From assembly GCA_021799875.1 (NCBI GenBank), contig JAJYZP010000002.1, forward strand, positions 26,656 through 72,476: a stretch of DNA of 45,821 nt. The letters are read 5' to 3'. Shown piece by piece: positions 26,105 through 34,833 of the stretch; position 1 is the stretch's first letter; each line of letters starts with the position of its first letter. The stretch comes from Actinomycetes bacterium. Its GTDB lineage: Bacteria > Actinomycetota > Acidimicrobiia > Acidimicrobiales > Acidimicrobiaceae. The notes beneath the pieces were generated by a model. The model made no database searches and was not told where the DNA came from. It saw only the letters and a program-made list of their open reading frames with translations. The translations under genes and the position numbers were made by a program.

Positions 26105-27268
26105 CGGTGAAGTGTTGAGCGAGATAACCCCATCTTCGGTAGCAACGGCAATATCTTCGATTCTCGCCCCGAGACGCCCGGATAGATAAATACCAGGTTC
26201 AATTGAGAAGGCGTCTCCAGCCTCGAGAGTACCGCTCACGCCTGGAGCTAGATAGGGTTCCTCGTGCTCCTCCAGGCCGATGCCGTGACCGAGTCGATGG
26301 ATAAAATAGTCCCCAAATCCTCCCTCATCAATCACGCTACGAGCGAGTTGATCGGCCGCCTCTAAGGTCATACCCGGTCTGAGATCTCTTCGAACAGTCT
26401 CCTGGGAGCGATAGAGCACCTCGAATAGCTCCCGACTCTCCACTAGCGGCTCCCCGATAGAAAAGGTGCGGGTCGTATCCGAACAGTACCCCGGCTCGTC
26501 GTTGACGCAGAACGTTCCACCAAAGTCACAGACGACAAAGTCACCACTCTCCATCGTCCGATCGGAGGCCTCGTGGTGAGGAGATGCAGAGTTAGGGCCT
26601 GAACCCACAATTGCAAAATTCATGTGCCGATGACCAAAGGCTACGAGTCGGCGACCAATCTCGTCCGAAAGGTCACGCTCCGTTCGTCCCCGAAAGCGTA
26701 TCTCACCACCTTGCAAGAGGAGTGCAACCTCATCGGCCGCTGCTGCAGCCGCAGCGAGAGTCAACATCTCTACGTCGTCTTTTTTGCGACGAATTGGAGT
26801 AGACAGTAGTGACGCTCGTTGAAATCGGGTCGATGGATCTAACCGCTCCATCAGGGTAAGAGTCCATGCACTCCAACCGCGATCCGATACGACTATCTCT
26901 CGAGCCCCTTGGAGTCGTCGTTCAAGCAATTCAAAGGGATCGGCGCCTTCTCGCCAGGGCAAGAGTTCAAACAGATCACCACGAGTACGGACCCGAGGAG
27001 CTTCGATCTCAGGGACAAGAAGCACGGGTGCCTCGTTATGGCGAAGCACGAGAGCCGTGACTCGTTCGAGGGGCATCGGCTCGTATCCTATGAGCCACGG
27101 CACCTCAGCCCCAAAGGTCAGCACCGCAGCGTCAACATTTGTTGCAGTCATCTGAGCCATGAAACTCTGGAGACGTCTCTCGTACGCCGCAATGTAGTCA
27201 CGTTCAGTTACCTTGCCAAGCTCTTTAAGAACCAAATCGAGAGAGCCCACTACCGACGCATCAATCAT
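26081..27268 (-). CDS. M24-family aminopeptidase (Xaa-Pro dipeptidase-like)
   Basis: This 395-residue protein has an N-terminal creatinase-like domain (about 30-150) and a pita-bread metallopeptidase domain. The five metal ligands are visible in order: Asp in VVCDFGGTF, Asp in YCSDTTRTF, His in HRLGHGIGLEEHEEPYL, Glu in FSIEPGIYL, and Glu in ARIEDIAVAT. It probably cleaves Xaa-Pro dipeptides or N-terminal residues before proline in the cytoplasm. The ATG at 27268 has no good ribosome site but has TAGCGT seven bases upstream. It follows the lipoate genes after a 231-base gap. Confidence 0.93.
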   Translation of the reverse strand: MIDASVVGSLDLVLKELGKVTERDYIAAYERRLQSFMAQMTATNVDAAVLTFGAEVPWLIGYEPMPLERVTALVLRHNEAPVLLVPEIEAPRVRTRGDLFELLPWREGADPFELLERRLQGAREIVVSDRGWSAWTLTLMERLDPSTRFQRASLLSTPIRRKKDDVEMLTLAAAAAAADEVALLLQGGEIRFRGRTERDLSDEIGRRLVAFGHRHMNFAIVGSGPNSASPHHEASDRTMESGDFVVCDFGGTFCVNDEPGYCSDTTRTFSIGEPLVESRELFEVLYRSQETVRRDLRPGMTLEAADQLARSVIDEGGFGDYFIHRLGHGIGLEEHEEPYLAPGVSGTLEAGDAFSIEPGIYLSGRLGARIEDIAVATEDGVISLNTSPRTLTVVD

Positions 27269-27275
27269 GTACTCA

Positions 27276-27281
27276 ACGCTA
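27276..27281 (-). promoter_or_regulatory. Candidate -10 element TAGCGT before the M24 peptidase gene
   Basis: TAGCGT on the minus strand ends 7 bases before the ATG at 27268. If real, the peptidase gene is transcribed independently of the upstream lipoate operon. Confidence 0.5.
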
Positions 27282-27499
27282 GCAAGAGATTCTTCCGCTG
27301 CTTCCCACGAAAGCTAAACAGACTTCGACCGGAGCAGTAGCGCCTCTTCATCGTGAGCGACACAAACTACAAGACATACTCGTACGCTAGCTCTCGAATC
27401 CTTCGCGGTCTCGTACCGGTCCAACAGCCAAAGTTAAAGTTCGCAAGATTGAGAACTGCTCACCCGGACCGTGTCACACTACTTGAGCAAGCGTTGAGC

Positions 27500-29167
27500 T
27501 CAGCTCAGCGAAACGAGAACACCTTCCACAGACTCCGAACCCTGTCTCGCGTGATAGGACGACCTCGCCATCGGACCTGCTTCCACATGCCGGAAGCCAA
27601 GAGACGACCCGAAATCCCTGATCCGTTCAAACTCCTCAGGTTGATAGTATCTCATCACTGGAGCGTGCCGCGAGGTAGGACGAAGGTACTGGCCGACCGT
27701 AAGGATCTCGACTCCTACCGCACGTAAGTCGGCCATGGTTTCAAAGACCTCATCTATCTCCTCACCCAAGCCAACGATGATTCCTGACTTCGTTACCAAC
27801 CCAGCCCCTTTTGCACGAGCGAGCACCGAGAGCGATCGAGCATAGCTGGCTGAGGGACGAACCGCTTTTTGCAGTCGAAGTGGCGTCTCAATGTTGTGAT
27901 TCAAGACATCTGGACGTGCGGAGAAAATCGACTCTAAAGCATCAACGTCGCCTTTACAGTCTGGGATCAAAACTTCAATGCCAACCGATGGGTCGAGCGA
28001 ACGAATTGCTTCCATTGTTCGCACGAATCCAGAGGCTCCACCGTCGAGAAGGTCATCGCGCGCCACGGCAGTGATCACGGCAAAGCGTAGACCCATCTCC
28101 GTAACTGCTTCAGCGACTCTTCGAGCCTCGTCTTGGTCTATCGGAAGAGGTTTCGAAGTGTCAACGAGACAGAACCCGCACGCTCTGGTGCAGCGCTCTC
28201 CATTGATCATGAAGGTGGCAGTCCCATCGGCCCAACATTCGAAGATGTTAGGACAGCCAGCCTCCTCACAGACCGTTGTGAGAGAGAATCGACGCAGCAA
28301 ACCTTTGAGGCTCCGATACTCCTCGCCCATTGCGACCTTACGCTTCATCCACTCAGGCTTTCGGTCTCGAATCCGCAGACCACTACCGGTATCGACACCG
28401 GCACGGATGAGTCGACGATTCAAAGAAGACGCTACGTCGGTCACTTGAGTACTTACGTGGGCCACATCAGTAGTAACAAGGGTTTGCGATGTCATATCTC
28501 CGGCTTGAACCGTCCCATTAAGAGCACGATGTTCCAGGACAAGGTTCCATGCGTCGGCCATCCGAAGCGCCACCCGAGCCGCAACGCCTACGATGTCAGC
28601 GTCCACTCCTTCAGCATGCATAGACGTAACCCCACGATCCGATATTCCACAGGGAATGATGTGGGAAAACATCGATAAGTCGGTCGCCACATTCAAAGCA
28701 AATCCGTGCATGGAGCGACCCTTGGTAATCTTTACCCCGATGGCAGCTATCTTTCTCGGAGCTGACTGGTCCACCCAGACTCCGGGGTACTCCGGATCTG
28801 TGTACGCGTCGATACTAAAGTCAGCTAATACATCGATCAGTACCTTCTCTAATCGATGTACGAAGGTCGGAACAGCTCCGGGCCCAATCGGTACATCGAG
28901 AATCGGATAACCCACTAGCTGACCGGGACCGTGAAATGTGACATCACCGCCACGATCGGTCCACACCATCTCTGCCCCTACCTCATTAGGATCAACGAGC
29001 ACGTGATCAAGCGAGGTTCGAACACCCAAGGTGTAAACGTTCGGGTGTTCGAGCAACAGTAGATAGGCATGGTCCGTTCGATGAAGAGCATGCTGGAGCT
29101 CGGAAGCATCGCTATAGCGGACGCTCCCGAGCCACCGAGAATGTAACTTCTTTTCGCTCTTTGTCAC
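27500..29167 (-). CDS. Bifunctional octanoyltransferase-lipoyl synthase (LipB-LipA fusion)
   Basis: One uninterrupted frame of 555 codons encodes both steps of lipoate assembly. Residues about 1-222 are LipB: RGGDVTFHGPGQLVGYPILD, catalytic Lys139 (KIAAIGVK) and Cys173 (IIPCGISDRG), spaced 34 residues apart as in E. coli LipB. Residues about 245-555 are LipA: auxiliary-cluster cysteines 300, 305 and 311 (CEEAGCPNIFEC), radical-SAM cysteines 326, 330 and 333 (CTRACGFC) and the C-terminal RSSYHA with the serine ligand. The two are usually separate proteins. The frame runs upstream into the E2 gene; I chose the GTG at 29167 with GGAG six bases before it. An internal ATG at 28495 has GGAG only two bases away, so separate LipA translation looks unlikely. 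It lies 43 bases after the E2 gene. Confidence 0.93.
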   Translation of the reverse strand: MTKSEKKLHSRWLGSVRYSDASELQHALHRTDHAYLLLLEHPNVYTLGVRTSLDHVLVDPNEVGAEMVWTDRGGDVTFHGPGQLVGYPILDVPIGPGAVPTFVHRLEKVLIDVLADFSIDAYTDPEYPGVWVDQSAPRKIAAIGVKITKGRSMHGFALNVATDLSMFSHIIPCGISDRGVTSMHAEGVDADIVGVAARVALRMADAWNLVLEHRALNGTVQAGDMTSQTLVTTDVAHVSTQVTDVASSLNRRLIRAGVDTGSGLRIRDRKPEWMKRKVAMGEEYRSLKGLLRRFSLTTVCEEAGCPNIFECWADGTATFMINGERCTRACGFCLVDTSKPLPIDQDEARRVAEAVTEMGLRFAVITAVARDDLLDGGASGFVRTMEAIRSLDPSVGIEVLIPDCKGDVDALESIFSARPDVLNHNIETPLRLQKAVRPSASYARSLSVLARAKGAGLVTKSGIIVGLGEEIDEVFETMADLRAVGVEILTVGQYLRPTSRHAPVMRYYQPEEFERIRDFGSSLGFRHVEAGPMARSSYHARQGSESVEGVLVSLS

Positions 29168-29210
29168 ACCTTTCTCCGATCGGATCGAGAGCTCTGCTGC
29201 AACACTCTCA

Positions 29211-30710
29211 CTAGAACTCTTGCGCCCAGTTCCAGGTCTCAATGATCTCCCGCATGCGAGCCAGGAAGGCCGCTGCGTACGCACCATCTATGACGCGATG
29301 ATCAAAGGAGAGCGCCAAGACACCGACGGAGTGAATCGCTATACTCTCTGATCCATCAACATGAGTCACCACCACTGGCTTACGTTTGATTCCGTCTGTA
29401 GAAAGAATTGCCACTTGCGGTTGGTTGATAATCGGAGCCGTAATGAAGGTTCCGAAAGGACCAGGATTCGTAATCGTAAACGTACCACCAGCGATATCAT
29501 CCGCTGTGAGCTTCTTGGTTCGAGCACGGTCGGCTAGATCTCGAATCTCTCGTGCGAGACCAGTCAAGCGCTTGGTATCGGCATTGTGCACCACGGGAGC
29601 GATAAGTCCATCGAGATCGAGGTCAACCGCTATCGAAAGATGAACATCCTTGTGAACCACGAGTTCATCGTCGCCCACTGAAGAATTGATTCGAGGATAC
29701 GTTCGAAGAGCCTCAACCGTGGCTCGCGCTATAAAGGGAAGATAGGTCAGAGAGAATCCCTCATCGGCCTTAAACCTCTCTCGCAACAGATGTCGAACTC
29801 GCTCGACTGGCTCAAAATCAACCTCAATCGCTGCGAGCGTATGCGCTGAAGTGGCTTTCGACCGAACCATGTGTTCGGCCGTTCGACGCCTAATATTAGT
29901 GAATGGAATCACCTCATCGCGTGGCCCAGCTACCACCGACGGAGATGAGTGTGCAACCATCTCCCTCTGAGAGGGAACAGACTCTGCTCGCAGCGGCGGC
30001 GAAGCTTGACCAACGTGCGCCGATGGTTGTGGCACCGCAATCTCCTCCGAAACAGAGGTCAGCGTCCTCTGCTCTCCAGCGGGGGCGGTACTGCGAACCT
30101 GCCCAACCCTCTGAGAGTCGAGAAAATTCAAAACGTCGGAACGAGTGATACGTCCCCCAGCACCAGTACCAGTCACCTGACTTGGCTGTACCCCGTTTTC
30201 ACGAAGAAGTTTCCGTACAACCGGAGAGAGCAAAACTCCATCGAACTCGCCAGCGACCATCTCTGATCCGTACCCATTACTCGAGGGCTGCGAGGGTGCG
30301 TCGGGCACTCCGAAACTAGCCGCTTCGGCCTGTATCTCCGTCGCCGGAGTCGGGGGTGGTGGCGTCTGAGCTACCGGCGGTGGTGGGGGTGGCGTCTGAG
30401 CTACCGGCGGTGGGGGCGGTGGCGTCTGAGCTACCGGCGGCGCGTCGACCGCAGGGGACCCACCCGAAGCATCGCTCGATTGCCCGATGACCGCAAGGGT
30501 TGTTCCGACATCGACCGTTTCGCCTTCCTGAACCAAGATCTCGGTCAAGAAGCCCGATGCTGTTGACGGAACCTCAGAGTCGACCTTGTCCGTCGACACC
30601 TCAAAAAGAATCTCGTCGATCGCTACTGGATCGCCCACTTTCTTCATCCACTTCGTTACCGTACCCTCGGTAACGGTTTCGCCTAGTTGTGGCATCGTAA
30701 TTTCAGCCAA
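29211..30710 (-). CDS. sucB: Dihydrolipoamide acyltransferase E2 of a 2-oxoacid dehydrogenase complex
   Basis: E2 forms the core of pyruvate or 2-oxoglutarate dehydrogenase and passes acyl groups from the lipoyl arm to CoA. The 499-residue protein has one lipoyl domain (about 1-78, lipoyl Lys42 in EVSTDKVDSEVPS), a Pro/Ala linker with a 10-residue repeat PPVAQTPPPP (three copies), a peripheral-subunit-binding domain (SPVVRKLLRENGV to RITRSDVLNFL, about 160-198), and the catalytic domain ending SFDHRVIDGAYAAAFL with His471 and Asp475. Substrate cannot be decided from sequence; the homodimeric E1 at 34834-37569 suggests pyruvate. Its start overlaps the lpdA stop by 8 bases, so the two are co-translated, and the lipoylation enzyme follows. 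Confidence 0.93.
   Translation of the reverse strand: MAEITMPQLGETVTEGTVTKWMKKVGDPVAIDEILFEVSTDKVDSEVPSTASGFLTEILVQEGETVDVGTTLAVIGQSSDASGGSPAVDAPPVAQTPPPPPPVAQTPPPPPPVAQTPPPPTPATEIQAEAASFGVPDAPSQPSSNGYGSEMVAGEFDGVLLSPVVRKLLRENGVQPSQVTGTGAGGRITRSDVLNFLDSQRVGQVRSTAPAGEQRTLTSVSEEIAVPQPSAHVGQASPPLRAESVPSQREMVAHSSPSVVAGPRDEVIPFTNIRRRTAEHMVRSKATSAHTLAAIEVDFEPVERVRHLLRERFKADEGFSLTYLPFIARATVEALRTYPRINSSVGDDELVVHKDVHLSIAVDLDLDGLIAPVVHNADTKRLTGLAREIRDLADRARTKKLTADDIAGGTFTITNPGPFGTFITAPIINQPQVAILSTDGIKRKPVVVTHVDGSESIAIHSVGVLALSFDHRVIDGAYAAAFLARMREIIETWNWAQEF
30361..30440. repeat. 30-bp tandem repeat in the E2 linker
   Basis: Two full copies (30361-30390, 30391-30420) and one partial copy (30421-30440) of a 30-base unit beginning GGCGTCTGAGCTACCGGCGG encode the repeated PPVAQTPPPP of the flexible linker. 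Near-identity at the DNA level indicates recent expansion. Confidence 0.9.
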
Positions 30711-32094
30711 CGTGCAATCCCCTTCCTGTTAATGCGAGAACTGCCTCGCCAAATGCCTCGGAAAGCGTCGGATGGGGTTGGATAAATTGACCAATCTCAT
30801 CCGGTGTAGCCTCCCAATTGACCGCTAAATAGGCTTGTCCAAGCTGCTCGGTAACCCACGGCCCTACCATATGAACACCAAGCAGCGCACCAGCTTTCCC
30901 ATCAGGGAGGCGTTGCGCAATGATTTTGACCATTCCATTGGTCTCTCCAATGATGCGCGCTCGTGAGTTTCCTCCATACGGATCCTTTTTCACCACAACA
31001 TCGATACCACGTTCATTCGCTTGGGCTTCCGTGAGACCCGCGAACGCTACCTCAGGATTGGTATAGATACACCAGGGAACCTTGTCGTAGTCGACCGGAA
31101 TCGACGGCTCACCCAAGATCGACTTAATCGCTACAATCGCCTCCGCAAATCCCACGTGTGCAAGTTGAGGCGTCGACACGATGTCGCCAATAGCGTACAC
31201 CCCCGGCTCCGTCGTTGCCATGGTTTCATCCACGGTCACAAAACCGCGAGAAGAAATCTCAACCTTGGCGCCTTCGCCTAGCAGGTGCGCCGTGTTGGGC
31301 ATCCGACCAATAGAGATCAAGACGGCCTCGACCGAGACTTCTAGACCTTCACCAAACTCGACGATGGTAGATCCACCATCTTTTCGGTGACCTCGAACCG
31401 CAAGGCCGGTATGAATCGTGATGCCCCTCTTTTTGAAGGACCTAGAGACGACATCGGCGATCTCACCATCACAACCCGTGAGAATCTGCGGGAGGGCCTC
31501 AATGATAGTCACTTCGACACCCATGTCACTGAGCATGGACGCAAACTCGCACCCAATCGCTCCTCCACCAATGATGGCGACCGACTGTGGCAGCCGATCG
31601 AGAGACAGAAACTCATCGGAGGTCAGAATCGAACTGCCATCAACCTCAAATCCAGGGATCGTCCTCGGCACCGATCCTGAAGCGAGAATGATTGCTGAAC
31701 CTCGCAGGTCGGTTCCATCGCTAACCGAAACTCTCCCAGAGCCTTCGTAGATCCCGGTACCCTGCACAACAGTAATGCCGCGCCCCTTCATGAGGCCGCT
31801 CAGGCCTTTCCAAAGCTGATCGACGACTTTTTGTTTTCGCGTCTGCGAGATCGCAAAATCGTAGGTCGGATTCGGAGCACTGATACCAAACTCCGATGCA
31901 TCAAGAACGCTGCGGTAGATCGCTGCGGTCTCAAGATACTCCTTGGCAGGAACGCAACCTCGATGCAGACAGGTACCACCGACCTTTTCCTTCTCCACAA
32001 CTGCAACGTTCAGACCCGCCGATGCGCCATAGAGCGCAGCCGCATATCCTCCCGGACCACCGCCTACGACCACTACGTCATACTCGTTCGACAT
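30703..32094 (-). CDS. lpdA: Dihydrolipoamide dehydrogenase (E3)
   Basis: E3 reoxidises the dihydrolipoyl arm of E2 with FAD and NAD. The protein of about 463 residues has VVVVGGGPGGYAAALYGASAG, the intact redox disulfide GGTCLHRGCVPAKEYL, the NAD motif VAIIGGGAIGCEFASML, GVYAIGDIVSTPQLAHV and the C-terminal HPTLSEAFGEAVL with the catalytic His/Glu. The frame extends to 32121, but the ATG at 32094 directly before NEYDVVVVGG has AGGAGGAGGTGAGG in front and is preferred. It is the first gene of the lpdA-E2-lipBA unit and contrasts with the Cys-deficient paralogue at 14316-15674. Confidence 0.96.
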   Translation of the reverse strand: MSNEYDVVVVGGGPGGYAAALYGASAGLNVAVVEKEKVGGTCLHRGCVPAKEYLETAAIYRSVLDASEFGISAPNPTYDFAISQTRKQKVVDQLWKGLSGLMKGRGITVVQGTGIYEGSGRVSVSDGTDLRGSAIILASGSVPRTIPGFEVDGSSILTSDEFLSLDRLPQSVAIIGGGAIGCEFASMLSDMGVEVTIIEALPQILTGCDGEIADVVSRSFKKRGITIHTGLAVRGHRKDGGSTIVEFGEGLEVSVEAVLISIGRMPNTAHLLGEGAKVEISSRGFVTVDETMATTEPGVYAIGDIVSTPQLAHVGFAEAIVAIKSILGEPSIPVDYDKVPWCIYTNPEVAFAGLTEAQANERGIDVVVKKDPYGGNSRARIIGETNGMVKIIAQRLPDGKAGALLGVHMVGPWVTEQLGQAYLAVNWEATPDEIGQFIQPHPTLSEAFGEAVLALTGRGLHVG

Positions 32095-32454
32095 CGACCT
32101 CACCTCCTCCTTCACTTGCACTCATAGCGTGCTCTACGGAGCTCCTCCATGTCAAATCAGCGCGTGAGCAAGTGTGACCTCATCCTAGTTAGTCTTCCAC
32201 GCTGCCTTGTAAGGAGGGCTACCAGAGGCGTCACGGAGTTGAGAGAGGGACAACGAACCTCTACCGTCACCCGCCTCTCAAGTCCACCAAACTCGAGATT
32301 TGCGCCAGCAGTGGCCGACACTATCGAGATTCCGGCTCCATTGAATATCACATGGTTCCGGTCATCTCAGCACGACTCCTTACACTTGAAATAGCTCTCG
32401 ACCACTTGGATAGACCTCTCGAGCAAGCTCCACCCGCACCACTACAGGTGTCAG
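32095..32454. other. Intergenic region upstream of lpdA
   Basis: About 360 bases between the lpdA start and the aldo/keto reductase stop. Two short frames (plus 32149-32394, minus 32157-32351) overlap antiparallel and neither looks like a protein. The region should contain the promoter of the lpdA operon; apart from the strong ribosome site at 32101-32110 I see nothing decisive. Confidence 0.45.
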
Positions 32455-33387
32455 CTAAGGACGGTTCAGCGATACAGCTACCTCTGTAAGGTGCGAGACC
32501 TGGCGCTCGTTCAATTCGAGTGATGCTGCATCGATGTTGCTATCGAGTTGGCCAAGAGAAGAAGCACCTGGTATCACGACAACATTGGGGTGATGAAGCA
32601 ACCACGCAAGAGCAACCTGTGCAGGCGACGCGCTGACCTCTTGGCCCACTTGACGGAGTAGATCAATAAGAGGAGCTATTCGGCGGAGCCCCCGCTCTGA
32701 AAATCCTGGACGAAGTCGCCGAAAATCCTTTGGTCGAGAATCAGGGCTGTACTTTCCGCTCAGGAGCCCCTGCTCAAGTGGTGAATACGCTATCAGGAGC
32801 CGATCGTTCGTCTGAGCCCAAGGAAGTAGCTCTTGGAGGGGTGCGGTCTTCAGCAACGAAAAGTGGACTTGGTTTGAAAAGGTTGGAAATCCAAGGGCTC
32901 TATCGGCCCGCTGCCAGGCCGATAGAGAGTAGTTCGAAACGCCCACCTTGCGAACCACTCCTCGCTCAACTAGACGTCTAGCACCCGACATTTGCGAGGA
33001 CATCGGGAAAACAGGGTTGGGAAAGTGCAGCTGATAGAGGTCAATCTGATTCACCCTTAGTCGCTGAGCGCTTCGGTAACAGTGTGTCGTCATCATCGCA
33101 GGAATGGGAACGACCGGGTAGAACTTCGTTGCCAGGAAGGCATCGTCTCTCAAATCTCTTTCGGCATCCTCTCTCAGGGCATCCCCAATTATTCTCTCCG
33201 AGGCGCCGAAGCCATAGAGCTCTGCTGTATCGATCAGGTTGACACCGCGCTCGATCGCGCGCTTCACAAGCTCCGCCGCAGTACCGAGCGCATACGAGGC
33301 ACCATAGCCCCACTCTCGAGATCCAAACTGCCAAGTACCGAGGCCAACGACCGAGACACTCTCGCCTTGAATTGATCGAATCCGCAT
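32455..33387 (-). CDS. Aldo/keto reductase
   Basis: A 310-residue NAD(P)H-dependent TIM-barrel oxidoreductase. The catalytic tetrad is visible: Asp and Tyr in LIDTAELYGFGASE, Lys in FLATKFYP, and His in YQLHFPN. VRKVGVSNYSLSAWQRA and YSPLEQGLLSGKY follow, with WLLHHPNVVVIPGASS near the cofactor site at the C-terminus. The substrate is unknown. The ATG at 33387 lacks a ribosome site but has TAGCAT six bases upstream, within TTGACGTAGCAT, a string shared in part with the next gene's upstream region. Confidence 0.92.
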   Translation of the reverse strand: MRIRSIQGESVSVVGLGTWQFGSREWGYGASYALGTAAELVKRAIERGVNLIDTAELYGFGASERIIGDALREDAERDLRDDAFLATKFYPVVPIPAMMTTHCYRSAQRLRVNQIDLYQLHFPNPVFPMSSQMSGARRLVERGVVRKVGVSNYSLSAWQRADRALGFPTFSNQVHFSLLKTAPLQELLPWAQTNDRLLIAYSPLEQGLLSGKYSPDSRPKDFRRLRPGFSERGLRRIAPLIDLLRQVGQEVSASPAQVALAWLLHHPNVVVIPGASSLGQLDSNIDAASLELNERQVSHLTEVAVSLNRP

Positions 33388-33393
33388 ACCCGT

Positions 33394-33399
33394 ATGCTA
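33394..33399 (-). promoter_or_regulatory. Candidate -10 element TAGCAT before the aldo/keto reductase gene
   Basis: TAGCAT on the minus strand ends 6 bases before the ATG at 33387 and is immediately preceded by TTGACG. One of the TAGNNT series. Confidence 0.5.
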
Positions 33400-33444
33400 C
33401 GTCAACCGCGCAGGAGTACGCCCCATCCCTTGGTTCGCAGTGCG

Positions 33445-34212
33445 CTACTTCGGAGCCATCCGCAGCGCCCCGTCGAGTCGGATAACCTCACCGTTGAGAT
33501 AGTCATTAGCAATGATGGCTCGCACGAGCTGTGCGTAGTCGTCTGGAAGTCCCAAGCGGCGCGGGAACGGGACCCCTGCCCCAAGAACCCCTCGAACCTC
33601 CTCAGGGAGCTGTCCAAGCAGGGGTGTATCGATAATTCCCGGCGCAATAGTCATCACTCGAATCCCAACGGCTGCGAGGTCTCTGGCGCCAGGCAGCGTC
33701 ATCCCGACGATTCCACCTTTCGAAGCGGCGTAAGCGATCTGGCCAATCTGCCCATCGAACGCCGCGATCGACGCCGTGTTGATGATCACTCCACGCGACC
33801 CATCAGCGAGAGGTTGTCCCTGCGAGATTACCGATGCACCGACCGCCATAACGTTAAAGGTTCCGATCAAGTTGACTCGAACCACTTTATCGAAGAGTTC
33901 GAGCTCGTGTGGAACTCCTTGCCGATCGATGACTCGGCGCGCAACCCCAATGCCAGCGCAGTTGACAACGGCACGAAGAGGAGCAACTCGTGCAACCTCT
34001 TCCACTGCCTTGTGAACCCCTTCCCGATCCGTCACATCGGTAACCGACACAGCTACTGAGTCACCCAGCTCCTCTCGAACAGCATCTGCTCGCTGCTCAT
34101 CTCGGTCGAGAATCAACACCTTTGCTCCATCGGCGACGAGTGCCCTGACCGTCGCTAGCCCCAAGCCTGACGCACCACCGGTAACTACTGCTGAACACCC
34201 ACGAATATCCAT
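33445..34212 (-). CDS. Short-chain dehydrogenase, 3-hydroxyacyl-CoA dehydrogenase type II-like
   Basis: A 255-residue classical SDR with the cofactor motif AVVTGGASGLGLATVRAL, Asp for NAD preference in VLILDRDEQR, VVNCAGIGVARRV, the catalytic Ser in IINTASIAAFDG and Tyr/Lys in YAASKGGIVGMT, then RVMTIAPGIIDTPLL. The overall pattern, including the ending DGALRMAPK, resembles type-II 3-hydroxyacyl-CoA dehydrogenases (HSD17B10 family), which act in isoleucine or fatty acyl-CoA breakdown. That would fit the acyl-CoA dehydrogenase and mutase in this window. The ATG at 34212 has no ribosome site but has TAGTCT seven bases upstream. Confidence 0.92.
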   Translation of the reverse strand: MDIRGCSAVVTGGASGLGLATVRALVADGAKVLILDRDEQRADAVREELGDSVAVSVTDVTDREGVHKAVEEVARVAPLRAVVNCAGIGVARRVIDRQGVPHELELFDKVVRVNLIGTFNVMAVGASVISQGQPLADGSRGVIINTASIAAFDGQIGQIAYAASKGGIVGMTLPGARDLAAVGIRVMTIAPGIIDTPLLGQLPEEVRGVLGAGVPFPRRLGLPDDYAQLVRAIIANDYLNGEVIRLDGALRMAPK

Positions 34213-34219
34213 GATTCAA

Positions 34220-34225
34220 AGACTA
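34220..34225 (-). promoter_or_regulatory. Candidate -10 element TAGTCT before the SDR gene
   Basis: TAGTCT on the minus strand ends 7 bases before the ATG at 34212, inside TTGACGTAGTCT. The first nine bases of this string are identical to those before the neighbouring aldo/keto reductase. Confidence 0.5.
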
Positions 34226-34303
34226 CGTCAAACAGAGCTCCAAGTGGTCTCGTGCGGGGACCCTCTGAACGAGTCCCGATACCACTATCTGCTCAAGAGG
34301 CCG

Positions 34304-34726
34304 TCAACGTAAAAGGCGAGCCTCCTGCTGAGCAAGCTGATCTGCAGCCTCGTTGAGAGGAGTTCCAGCATGGCCCTTGACCCAACGGAACGTGACTTCT
34401 GGCTCTCGCTCGGTCACTAAAGGTATCAGGCGTCGCCACAGGTCGGAATTTGCGACCGGCTCACCTTTGGAGTTGCGCCATCCGGTACGTTGCCACTTCT
34501 GCCACCACCGATCCTTGAAGCAGTTGATGACATAGGTCGAGTCGGAGACGATCACGACCTCACCGGGATTTGAAGATAAGGCCTCGATGACCGCTGTCAG
34601 CTCCATGCGCTGGTTCGTTGTCGGGGATTCACCACCACTGCCATGCGCTCCATCCGCTCGCACCCAGGCCCAGCCACCAGGCCCAGGGTTCCCTAAGCAC
34701 GCTCCATCTGTGTAGATCTCTATCAC
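34304..34726 (-). CDS. rnhA: Ribonuclease HI
   Basis: RNase HI cuts the RNA strand of RNA:DNA hybrids. The 140-residue protein starts EIYTDGACLGNPGPGGWAWV (first active-site Asp), then Glu in NQRMELTAVIEAL, Asp in VIVSDSTYVINC, the basic handle KDRWWQKWQRTGWRNSKG, and WVKGHAGTPLNEAADQLA with the last Asp. The GTG at 34726 has GGAGG five bases upstream. It is divergent from aceE. Confidence 0.96.
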   Translation of the reverse strand: MIEIYTDGACLGNPGPGGWAWVRADGAHGSGGESPTTNQRMELTAVIEALSSNPGEVVIVSDSTYVINCFKDRWWQKWQRTGWRNSKGEPVANSDLWRRLIPLVTEREPEVTFRWVKGHAGTPLNEAADQLAQQEARLLR

Positions 34727-34833
34727 GAATCCTCCTCACGATGCCCAATGCCGCTTTGCCGGACAGGAACGCCTCTCCTAAAGTCCGGATCTCGCATTGG
34801 CGAGTGAGCTTTGAACATGTAAGACTGTACACC

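Noticed and set aside
27353-27727. 124-codon plus-strand frame
   Set aside because: It overlaps the LipA domain in antisense and has no protein-like motif.
27500-28495. lipA as a separate gene starting at the ATG at 28495
   Set aside because: No stop separates it from the LipB domain, and the GGAG before this ATG is only two bases away, so a fusion is the simpler reading.
30361-30440. Regular 30-bp repeats resembling a CRISPR array
   Set aside because: The copies are contiguous without spacers and encode a Pro-rich linker in frame inside the E2 gene.
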